Shown here piece after piece: positions 6,589 through 16,400 of a DNA stretch of 34,844 nt. Below the pieces are notes generated by a model, which saw nothing but the letters and a program-made list of their open reading frames with translations, searched no databases and was not told where the DNA came from. The DNA lies in assembly GCA_944386385.1 (NCBI GenBank), contig CALXAV010000019.1, positions 1 to 34,844 on the forward strand, given 5' to 3'. The DNA is from an uncultured Clostridia bacterium (lineage in GTDB: Bacteria; Bacillota; Clostridia; TANB77; CAG-508). Within the stretch, counting starts at the first letter, position 1; each line of letters opens with the position of its first letter. The translations under genes were made by a program, and so were the position numbers.

Positions 6589-7795
6589 TGTTGATCAAAC
6601 AGTACAAATGTTAATTTTGATTTTAATAGGTGCAATAGTAGTTTTGTTTGTATTAGTTATAGTGTATTTATTATTAAAACATAAGGACAAGAGCAGGGAT
6701 AAAAACTATACAGAAAAAGCTAAAAATAATCTAAATGAGAAAGAAAAAAATACACAAAATAATCAGTTTGCTAAAAAATCTGTATTTGATTTTATGGACT
6801 TCGATAAGATAGAAGATAATATGATAATACAACATAATGGGAAAAGATTTGTAATGGCAATTGAATGTGCGGGAGTAAACTACGACTTAATGTCTGGAGT
6901 TGAAAAAACAGGTGTAGAAGAGGGGTTTGTTCAATTTTTAAACACATTGAGATTTCCTATACAAATGTATATTCAAACGAGAACAGTTAATTTAGAGAAA
7001 AGTATTGATACATATAAAAAGAGAGTAAATCAAATAGAAGCTGATTTGTTTGCAAAGACACAACAATATCAAGAAATGGTAGAATCAGGAAGTTTTTCAA
7101 GAGAAGAGTTAAATAAAGCCTTTTATGAGGTTACAAAAGAAAGAAATTTGTATGAATATGGAAAAGATATTATATACGATACAGAGAAAATGAGTTTAAA
7201 TAAAAACATCTTAAATAAAAAATATTATATAATTATAGCATATTCGCCAGAAGAAAGTAATTCAGGAGATTTTGCGAAAGACGAAATTCAATCAATGGCA
7301 TTTTCAGAATTATATACAAGAGCTCAGTCTATAATGAGAACTTTATCTGCATGTAGTGTAAATGGAAAAATATTAAATTCAATAGAACTTTCAGAATTAT
7401 TGTATGTGGCATACAATAGAGATGAATCTGAAACTTTTGATTTAAAGAAAGCAATAGAAGCAAACTATGATTCTTTATATAGTACAGCACCAGATGTAAT
7501 AAAGAAAAGAATAAAAGAGATAGATAAAGAAATAGAAAGAAGAGCAATGAATAAGGTTACAGAACAAGTTGAAAATTATAGAAGTAAAAGTAGAGCTGAT
7601 TTAATTGAAAAAGAAAACTCTATAGATGAGTTGGCAGATGAAATGGCAAAATTAATCTTAAACGAAAATAGAGAATATTTGGGTGATGATGTTGTAGATG
7701 GTATTTTAAGTGAAGAAACTAGTAAAGGAGGAAATTCGGAAGATGAGAAAAAACAAAAAAAGACAAGAACAAGAAAGACAAGAAAAACAGAATAA
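6581..7795 (+). CDS. Membrane-anchored VirB4 N-terminal-domain-like (TraC-type) protein
   Basis: The 404-residue product has one membrane helix (about residues 8-33), a basic polar linker and a soluble domain. That domain begins FDFMDFDKIEDNMIIQHNGKRF and resembles the N-terminal domain of conjugative VirB4/TraC proteins, which binds partner membrane proteins. No Walker motif is present, so it is not an ATPase. It ends in a Lys/Arg-rich tail. I start at ATG 6581 because AAAGGAGG (6564-6571) sits 9 nt before it; an in-frame ATG at 6548 lies inside prgI and has no such site. Its last 53 bp overlap the VirB4 gene in another frame. Its role as a docking subunit for VirB4 is inference from neighbours and resemblance. 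Confidence 0.72.
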   Translation: MNDVDQTVQMLILILIGAIVVLFVLVIVYLLLKHKDKSRDKNYTEKAKNNLNEKEKNTQNNQFAKKSVFDFMDFDKIEDNMIIQHNGKRFVMAIECAGVNYDLMSGVEKTGVEEGFVQFLNTLRFPIQMYIQTRTVNLEKSIDTYKKRVNQIEADLFAKTQQYQEMVESGSFSREELNKAFYEVTKERNLYEYGKDIIYDTEKMSLNKNILNKKYYIIIAYSPEESNSGDFAKDEIQSMAFSELYTRAQSIMRTLSACSVNGKILNSIELSELLYVAYNRDESETFDLKKAIEANYDSLYSTAPDVIKKRIKEIDKEIERRAMNKVTEQVENYRSKSRADLIEKENSIDELADEMAKLILNENREYLGDDVVDGILSEETSKGGNSEDEKKQKKTRTRKTRKTE

Positions 7796-9710
7796 CGAAT
7801 TAGAAAGTACTTTATTTAAAAGATCAACAATAAAAGATATTATTGCTCCATCTGGGATTGATGTTTCTAATGTAGATAGACTAGAAATAATATCGAATAT
7901 AAAAAGATATGCTAGGAGCTTCTTCGTATCAACTTTACCAAGAATGTGTACATTCCCAGAATTATTTAGAGATATGTATTTGTTTGGCGATATTAATACG
8001 TCTGTTTATATTAATCCAATACCAGAATCTAGATCTCAAAATGAATTAAATAGAGTTATTAATGAGTTAGAGACAGAAAGAATCGTTGCAGCAGATAAAG
8101 GAAATATAAACAGGGAAAGCAGTTTAGCACAAAAAAGAGTAGAAGCTGAACAACTAAGAGATGAAATATCAGCGGGATATAATAAGCTATTTGAAGCTTC
8201 TGTAGTTGCAACACTATTTTCTTATAACTTGGATGAATTAGAAAAATCAACAAAACTATTAGCAACAGAAATGTCAAAAAACTTGGTTGAAATAAAAAGT
8301 GCATGGGCAATGCAAGAAGAAGCATTCCAAAGTAATTTGCCTCTTATGGATAACAAGATAGGCAAAGTACATACTTTTGACAGAAGGTCAATGGCCACTA
8401 CATTCCCTTTTACAACTTCAGAGGTGGGACATGCAACTGGAGTTCCATTAGGATTTAATAGACAAACAGGAACACCAATACTTTTTGATAATTTCCATCC
8501 ATCTTTAACAAATTACAATATGGTTATATTTGCTAAATCTGGAGCTGGTAAATCAGTTACAATGAAAACATTAATTTCTAGATCATCAGTGTTAATGGGA
8601 ATTGAAAGTTTAGCATTAGACGCTGAAGGAGAATATTCAATTGTGGCTGAAAGTTTAGGTGGAATAAATGTTGTTTTAAGTCCTAATTCAAAAACAATTA
8701 TTAACTTATTTGATGTAGAAACAGAAAAAGTAAAAGATGAAATAACAGGTAGGGAAAGAACAGTTATAAATATAGAAAACAAAGTAGAAGACGTAACTCA
8801 AGCATTACTTACAATGGCGAGAGGTAGCACAAGAAGTACAGATGTTAATGAGTTAACAAAACAAATTATAGCAGAATCAGTTGCAGAAGAGTATGCAGCA
8901 TTAGGAATAACCAGCAATCCGGATAGTTTATATGAGGGAAGCAGTAGTTTCGATAATCAAGATAGGCTTTACAGAAAGAGAAAGGATATGCCAACTATAG
9001 GTAGCTGGTATAAAAGAATAGAAAGAAAAGCACAAGAAAACACAAATAACGATTATAGCTTCCATTATAGCTATTTGTTAAAGGTTATGAAACAATATAT
9101 TAGAGAGTATGATGGACAGATGGCATATTTTGATGGACAATCAACTTTCGAATTATTAGAAGGAGCGCCATTTATAAACTTAGATATCTCTCAACTTGAA
9201 GAAAGATTTGCAAGACCTCTTGCACAACAAATATTACTTTCTTGGATTTGGGAAAAGTATGTTAAGAAAAATAGTGAAGACAGAAGAAAAGCTAATAAAA
9301 AGAGAGTTCTTGTAGATGAGGCATGGATGCTATTGCCATATCCAGAGGCTGTAGATTTCTTAAATACTATGGCAAGACGTGCAAGAAAGAGAAATGTTTC
9401 TTTAGCAATTATTTCTCAAAGATTCCAAGACTTCTATGAAAAACCAGAAGCACAAGCTGTTTTGACTTCATCAGATACAAAGTTGTTTTTAGCACAAGAT
9501 AAATCAGAAATAGAATACTTAAAAGAAGTTTTTAAATTAAGTGAAGGAGAGGCAAATTTCCTAGTAACATGTTTTAAAGGAGAGGGATTATTAAAAGTTG
9601 GTTCAGAATCAGCAATAATTCAAATTACCCCAACACAAAAGGAATTTGAGTTTGTTGAAACAAACTTAAATAAATTAGTAGAAATGAGAAGAAGAAAACA
9701 AGGAGTTTAA
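7743..9710 (+). CDS. VirB4/TraE-family T4SS ATPase
   Basis: This is the motor ATPase that powers pilus assembly and substrate transfer at the inner membrane. The 655-residue product has a VirB4 N-terminal region (IAPSGIDVSNVDRLEI near residue 34). Its RecA-like domain carries Walker A FAKSGAGKS (A264-S271, first Gly replaced by Ala) and Walker B RVLVDEAWMLL (D525, E526). MARRARKRNVSLAIISQR and the sensor-type TSSDTKLFLAQ segment follow, as usual in VirB4. I start at ATG 7743: AAAGGAGG (7724-7731) precedes it by 11 nt, while in-frame GTG 7710 lacks a site. The start lies inside the upstream gene. This is the only T4SS ATPase in the window; VirD4 and VirB11 are absent. Confidence 0.94.
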   Translation: MRKNKKRQEQERQEKQNNELESTLFKRSTIKDIIAPSGIDVSNVDRLEIISNIKRYARSFFVSTLPRMCTFPELFRDMYLFGDINTSVYINPIPESRSQNELNRVINELETERIVAADKGNINRESSLAQKRVEAEQLRDEISAGYNKLFEASVVATLFSYNLDELEKSTKLLATEMSKNLVEIKSAWAMQEEAFQSNLPLMDNKIGKVHTFDRRSMATTFPFTTSEVGHATGVPLGFNRQTGTPILFDNFHPSLTNYNMVIFAKSGAGKSVTMKTLISRSSVLMGIESLALDAEGEYSIVAESLGGINVVLSPNSKTIINLFDVETEKVKDEITGRERTVINIENKVEDVTQALLTMARGSTRSTDVNELTKQIIAESVAEEYAALGITSNPDSLYEGSSSFDNQDRLYRKRKDMPTIGSWYKRIERKAQENTNNDYSFHYSYLLKVMKQYIREYDGQMAYFDGQSTFELLEGAPFINLDISQLEERFARPLAQQILLSWIWEKYVKKNSEDRRKANKKRVLVDEAWMLLPYPEAVDFLNTMARRARKRNVSLAIISQRFQDFYEKPEAQAVLTSSDTKLFLAQDKSEIEYLKEVFKLSEGEANFLVTCFKGEGLLKVGSESAIIQITPTQKEFEFVETNLNKLVEMRRRKQGV

Positions 9711-9711
9711 T

Positions 9712-12460
9712 ATGAATAGTTTTACTAAAAAACGGAACGGTACAGAAGATTATCATAGCATTAGTTTTTATAATTTTATTTAACTGTATTTATCCATGTA
9801 TACCAATATATGCAGCGGAAGCAAGTGATGAAACAGAAGCAGAGGCACCATTCGGAGTTCTATTAGAACCTCTACTTGGATTAATTTCAGGACTTGGAGA
9901 AGGTATTGTATGGCTTTTACAATCACAATTGTTAGGTATAGAAACATCTACCATATATATAAATGTGGATGAAGATGAAGGACTTTTCTCAAGTATTGGA
10001 GCGGCTATAGGGGCAGTTGCATCAGGTATGTTTGCAAGTGGACTTGTTGCAGGACTTGGAGTAGCAGCAACACCAGTAGGATTTCTTGTTATAGCAGGAA
10101 CTGTTACTGCAGGTACAATTATATCAAAAGCAGTAGCAAACGTTACTTTTGATACATTGTTTAGTGAAGATTTTTATTTACCGTTGTATGCAATATCTCC
10201 ACAGGAAATATTTGCAGGTCATATTCCGGCTTTAGATGTTAATTTTATTAATCCTGGAGACAATATACAAGGTGAAAACGGAAAAGAAATTCAGAATTCG
10301 GCTAGAGTTTTAGCACCGCAAATTTCTAGATGGTATGTTGCTATAAGGAATTTAGTACTTGTTGGATTAATGGTTGTGTTGTTGTATATAGGTATTAGAA
10401 TTGTTATTAGTTCTACAGCAGGAGAAAAAGCAAAATATAAAGAACACATAAAAGATTGGATTATTGCAGTTGTATTAGTAGTATTTATGCACTATATAAT
10501 GGCTTTTGCTCTAACGATAACACAATATATTACAAATATGTTAAATAGTAATAGTGAAACAGCAGCTGTTCCAATGAGCGAAGAAGATGTTAATACAATA
10601 GAACAACAAACAGACATTGATATTCAACCAGATCCTGAAGATGGTAAGTATTACTATTATACAAATTTAATGGGATATGCAAGATTAATGTCACAGGTGG
10701 ATTCAGAAGATGGACAGTTTACATGGAACGAAATAGGATATACAATTGTATACTTAGTATTAGTAATATATACAGTCATGTTTTTAATTATATATCTAAA
10801 AAGGGTTGTTTATATGGCTTTTCTAACTATGATGGCACCACTTGTTGCATTAACATATCCAATAGATAAAATATCAGATGGGCAAGCTCAGGCTTTTAAT
10901 ATGTGGCTAAAAGAATATGTGTATAATTTATTATTACAACCATTCCATTTACTTTTATATGTAATGTTAGTAGGTTCTGCAATGGAGTTAGCAATGAATA
11001 ATATGATTTATGCGATAGTAGCATTAGGATTTTTAATACCAGCTGAAAAATTATTACGTAGATTCTTCGGATTTGAAAAAGCTAATACAACAGAAAGCAT
11101 CGTTGGTGGAGTTGTTGGTGGAAGTATGGCAATGAATGCAATAAGAAGTATGGGAAATCTAGGAATATCGGGAAAAGGATCAAGAGGAGAGAATGGTGGA
11201 AACGGAGGTTCTGATGACGGAAATAGTGGAAGTCCTAATAGTACTAGATTTGCAAGAAAAGCAGATAAAGGAATAGAGTCTACAGATGATTTAATAACAG
11301 GGGTTCTAGGAGATAGTAGTGGGGGAGACCAAGGTGGAGCTCAAGGGGGAGCTCAAGGTGGAACCCAAGGAGGAAGTAACAATAATTTTCCACCAGGTAG
11401 TAATCCTCTTAGAATGGTCTGGAATTCAAATTTAGGAGTAGTAAATCAACCAAATGATTTACAGAGTGGTAATAATCAGAATGATAATAATCTTAATGGA
11501 GATAGTTCAAACAATAGACCTCTTAGAGATGTATGGAATTCAACACCACCAGCAAGAAATCAACAAAGATTAAGACAGCTAGCAAATGGAGGTGTAATAG
11601 TAACGCAAAGTCCTACTTCAGGAAACCAATTACCTCCTGTTCAATGGAATATACCAAGACCAAGAATGACTGCGCCAAGAGTTGCGCCATATGGACAATC
11701 AGCACAAAGATTGGAAAATAGGATGCAATCTGCAAACAAAAATATAAAAAAATTAACTTCACCAAGATCTAGCAATGCAAAAAAGACGGTAATATCTGGA
11801 GCTAAAACTGCTGGAAAATATGCAGGAAAGTTTGTTGGAAATGTAGGCTCAAAGATGCCAAGAATGATAACCAAAGCAGCTTTAGGAGCAGCATTAGGAA
11901 CTGCAGGCATAGCAGCAGGTGTGGCATCAGGAGATTTATCAAATATTGCAGCATATGGAGCAGCGGCAGCAGGTGTTGGAGCAACTCTTGGAAATGGAGT
12001 ATCTAACGTTGCTGGAAATACAAAAAAAGCTATAAAATCTACTGCAAAAGATATGAGAGCTGACTATGAAAAAACAAGATATACAAAAGATGAAAGAAGA
12101 GCAAGAGAAAATGCAAGAGCTGATGCTAAATGGCAAGAATCTAAGGAAGTACAGGATTTTTATAAAGAAAAATTTGGTGAAGATGGATATGAGCAGGCAA
12201 TGAAAGATGCTTTAGTATTTAGACAACATGGAATTACAGATGATGAGGTTATTGCAAAAGCAAGAAGTATGAAAGGATTAAAAGATGATGACAAGGTCGA
12301 AAAAACATCTAAAGAAAGAATGTTGTATGCAAGAGCTGCTACAACAGTTAAAACTGAAGATGATTTAACAGCCTTTGGAGATAGAATGCAAGAACTTGGA
12401 GTAAAAGATGATAAGATTAAAGAATTTAAGAGAAACTTTAGACAAATGAATGATATGTAA
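9712..12460 (+). CDS. TrbL/VirB6-family T4SS channel protein, apparent +1 frameshift near the start
   Basis: VirB6/TrbL is the polytopic inner-membrane core of a T4SS channel. The well-placed site AAGGAG (9700-9705) and ATG 9712 open a frame that stops at 9781. The adjacent frame is open from 9716 to 12460 but has no ATG/GTG/TTG before 9929. Skipping one base in the six-A run 9727-9732 joins them and restores a signal peptide (MNSFTKNGTVQ, then a hydrophobic core ending PIYAAEA). The restored length is about 915 residues. Six or so membrane helices follow, with the family signature FLIPAEKLLRRFFGFEKA, then a long Gly/Asn/Gln-rich and charged tail. A short form from TTG 9929 would lack the signal peptide. 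Sequencing error, phase variation and programmed slippage are all possible. Confidence 0.85.
11321..11368 (+). repeat. 12-bp tandem repeat coding Gly-Gly-x-Gln
   Basis: Four imperfect 12-bp units: GGGGGAGACCAA, GGTGGAGCTCAA, GGGGGAGCTCAA and GGTGGAACCCAA. They encode GGDQ/GGAQ/GGAQ/GGTQ in the cytoplasmic tail region of the TrbL-type protein. Being a multiple of three, copy-number change would keep the frame. Confidence 0.85.
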
Positions 12461-12475
12461 TAAGAGGAGGTAAAT

Positions 12476-13408
12476 ATGTTTAGAAAATTAAGACTATATT
12501 ACTATAATAACAAAAAGATGATATGGGCTGTAATAGGCATGGTAATCTTTATAATAGTTATCATTCAATTACTTAATAACATACAGGAAAATAGAACTGA
12601 AGAAATATTAAGTAATACAAATGCTAATGCTAATAATATTGCATCGAATGAAACATATTTACCTTCAACTACATCTTCTATTATTTCGGATTCGAACGTA
12701 TCCGAAAAAGATTTAAAAGAGGATTCGGACATAATTGAAGAATTTGTTAACTATGGGAATTCAAATGATGTTGAAGGGGCTTATAATTTACTAAGTCAAG
12801 ATTGTAAGGACGAAATGTTTTCTACATTAGATAGGTTTTATAATAATTATTTTCAAGGGGTATTTAGTGAAAAAAGAGCTTATGATTTAGAAACATGGGA
12901 TAGTACTGGAAATAGAACAACATATAGAATAAAATATTTGAATAATGTTATGGCAACAGGAACAATTAATGAAGAATTTATCGAAGATTACATAACAGTA
13001 ATAGAAGAAAATAATGAAAAAAAATTAAATATTAATCAATTTATTAATAAGGTAGAACTTGATAAAAAAGCAAGTAAAGACGGATTGGACGTTTCAGTAA
13101 CTGGTAAGTATTATTATTATGATTACGAAATATTTGAAATAACTTTTCAAAACAATTCAGAGCAGACAGTAGTATTAGACAGCAAAGAAGATACAGAAAC
13201 AGTATATGTAAAAGATTCTAATAATGTTAGATATTCATGGTTTGGAAATGAAATAGCAAATGAATATCTAACAATAAATCCAGGAGAAAGTAGAACTTTA
13301 AAAATTAAATTTAACAAAATGTATAATCGTGAAAGACAGGATGAAACAATTAATTTTACAGACTTATTAATAGGCGAAGAAAAAACAGACTTAGTAATAA
13401 ATATATAA
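12476..13408 (+). CDS. Bitopic T4SS accessory protein with NTF2-like (TcpC/VirB8-type) domain
   Basis: The 310-residue product has a short basic N-terminus, one membrane helix (about residues 15-33), an Asn/Ser-rich linker and an external region. Residues 88-130 (EGAYNLLSQDCKDEMFSTLDRF) resemble the start of an NTF2-like domain of the kind found in TcpC/VirB8 proteins, which form the outward scaffold of Gram-positive T4SSs. The last 110 residues look like an all-beta domain (YEIFEITFQNNSEQTVVL, then NPGESRTLKIKF). AGAGGAGG at 12463-12470 gives a strong start at ATG 12476, 15 bp after the TrbL gene. A related domain occurs in the last gene of the operon. The VirB8-type assignment is inference. 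Confidence 0.62.
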   Translation: MFRKLRLYYYNNKKMIWAVIGMVIFIIVIIQLLNNIQENRTEEILSNTNANANNIASNETYLPSTTSSIISDSNVSEKDLKEDSDIIEEFVNYGNSNDVEGAYNLLSQDCKDEMFSTLDRFYNNYFQGVFSEKRAYDLETWDSTGNRTTYRIKYLNNVMATGTINEEFIEDYITVIEENNEKKLNINQFINKVELDKKASKDGLDVSVTGKYYYYDYEIFEITFQNNSEQTVVLDSKEDTETVYVKDSNNVRYSWFGNEIANEYLTINPGESRTLKIKFNKMYNRERQDETINFTDLLIGEEKTDLVINI

Positions 13409-13431
13409 ATTAATGTGATAGGGAGGTTAAT

Positions 13432-16400
13432 ATGCCAAACGGAGAAGAAATAAAAAAGATAATAATAAATGGCGTTAAAACAGTTTTTAAACCAATATTA
13501 GTTTTGGCAATTATTGTGGTTTTATTAGTCTCTCTATTTTGGGCTGTAATTGATGGAGTAGGTTCATCAATAAGTAGAATATTTAGCGATGTAGTTGATA
13601 ATGTTAAAATATCAGGTAATAACATAGAGATAGACCAAGAGTATTTGGAAAATGCCAAAGAACAATTAGATTTATTAGGAATAAATTCTACTACTCTAGG
13701 TTTGGGAAATAACGAAGAATACCTAGAAAGATTTTTAGAGGCTGAGATAGTGACAAGCTTTCCATATCTTGGTGGAGATGGATTACAAGGAGCAGTATAT
13801 TTTGAAAGAGCAAGAATTGATGGAAGTACTATACAACTAAAATATATAGAATATAATGAGTTTTATAGTAAAGTAGATAATGGTGATAGCGATATAAATG
13901 ATTATTTTACAGTAGACCAAGATGATTGGACAGTTCACGTAATGAAAAACGATGGTAACATTGAAAAAATAAATTATAAAAATATGGTTGAAAAATTTGC
14001 TATGCCATTTGAATTTCCAATTTATTTAGCGATGGTATCTCAAAATCCACAATTTGCACTAGCAGTAGTGAAATTAGTGAAAGAGTCTAGAATTGTAATA
14101 ACCATTGCTGAATCAAAAACAACAACAACGACAACTAATACAGAAAGCTATCATCAAGTAGTAAAAGTAAATGGAAATGTAACACAATCATCAGATGTTC
14201 AAGGCGAACCAGATGTAAAAGTAGAAGAAACATACTCAAGTGACGTATTTTTATCAAGAGCTCAAACTTGGATATTAAACGAAGTTACAGACTTAAATTA
14301 TGATGAAACACCTGAAGATGCTGAACCAGTAGTAACACCAAAAACACCTAGTAGTACAGTAAGTTCACAAATTGTTGGAAATGATAGAGTGGAAACTACA
14401 CATAGTAATATAACCAATACAACAGAAGTACATAGAGATTATCAAAGATGGATAAGAGGAACAACAAAAGTAATAGAAAATACAAAGAATTTTATAAACT
14501 TAATTTTACGTGATGATAATCTGATAAATGGACAAGGACTAGTAGAGATAGCTAAAAATTGTCATGATGCAGTAGCAAATGCAAAATTTACATATGGAGC
14601 TACTTCTGGAGGAATACCTGTTGATGTCAATACAGATTCTAGAATTGATTGTAGTGGTTACGTTAGTTGGGTATTATATGAGGCAGGCTATACAGAAATG
14701 GCAGGAGGACAACACACAACTGCAAATTCAAGTTTAGGAGCTTTTGGACAAGAAAAAGGATGGGAAATAATTCAAAATGCTGATGATGTACAAGCAGGAG
14801 ATATTTGTTTTTATAGAGGAAGTCTTAATGGAAGTGATCCGGGGCATGTTAATATATGTGCTGGAGAGCAAAATGGGCAAAAAGTATTTTATGATTGTGG
14901 TTCAACGACTGTTATTCAAACCATAGATCCAATTACATATGATATGAGTACATTTGGGTATGCGTTTAGACCAAATGATGAAATAGCACAGGCACTAAAT
15001 CCACAAGATAAAGAAGAATTGAGAGACCAAATACAAGGTTATATAGATGCAATTACAGAAGGAACTTATTCTGTAAAAGTAGTAAATTTAGATAGAACTT
15101 CAGATGCAGTAACTATAAATAATGGAAGAGTTGAATCAAACGGACTAATAAAAATATTTATTATGGCAACAGCCTATGATGAAATTAGACAAGGACATTT
15201 AAATGAAGGAGATATCTCTGCAGACTTAGAAAGAATGATAACAGCAGATGATAATTCAGCAGCAAACAGTGTTTTAAGAGCAATAGGAAATGCAAATAAA
15301 GGTTTATTCTCAGGAGAGAATGAGGATGAAATACAAAGAGGAGTAGATGTTGTTAATGAATATCTAAGGTCTAATGGATATAATGCAACTAAATTAGAAG
15401 GAGAACTAGACCAAAACGAATACGAAGGAAATGAACAAACGTATACAACTGTAAATAATGTGGCTACAATATTACAAAATATATTTAACGGTAGATGTAT
15501 TAATGAAGAATATTCAGAAAAAATGATGAATTTATTAAGGATGCAAGTAATTACAGATATGATACCATCAACAATAATAGTAGGAGAAGGAGAAACAGCA
15601 AATAAAACTGGAGAGCAAGCAGATACTGTTCAAGATGCAGCAATAATATCAACATCAAATGCTAACTATTTAATAATAGTATCTGCAAAAGATGTACAAA
15701 ATACAGACACGGCAAAAAATAATATAAGAGAAATAGCTAAGATTGTAAATACGTACTTTACTCAAAATGGTAACGTAAATGATAATTCAGATAACTTTGA
15801 GGAAGATGATGAATTAGACATAAGAATGAATGGAAATAGAGTATGTTACAAATTAACAAGTAATCAATATCAATGTCCATTAAACAATTTAGTTGAAGGA
15901 AGAGAAATGTTATTTGAATTATTGCGTAAAAGTGATAAAACTCAAAGTCATGAAAGATTAATGAGATACTTATTATATCTTTTAACAGGAAATGATTACG
16001 GAGTAACAGAATTTGACTTTAACGAATTCCTAAATGGCTCTTTCTCAGATGTTAGTGGACTGTATGGAAATACTCCTCAAGAGAAAGTATGGTGGGCATT
16101 AATAAATGCAGGTTATAGCAAAGAAGCAGCAGCAGGAGTTTTAGGTAATATAGAAGCTGAGTCAGGATTTAATGAGGCAGCAATAGAAGGCGGTTCAGGA
16201 ATAGGATTTGGATTGTGTCAGTGGTCTTATGGAAGAAGAACGCAATTAGAGGCATATGCGGCATCAAAAGGAACAAGTGCATCAGATTTAGATACACAAA
16301 TCGAGTTCTTACTTGGTGAAATTACCCCTGGAGGAGGAGCAAATGGTTATGCAAGTTATCAACTTGTAACTTATAATGGATATTCAGCAGATGATTGGAA

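Noticed and set aside
7724-7795. Frameshift error splitting one long VirB4 gene
   Set aside because: The downstream protein already contains a complete VirB4 N-terminal region and has its own AAAGGAGG site, so two separate genes explain the data better.
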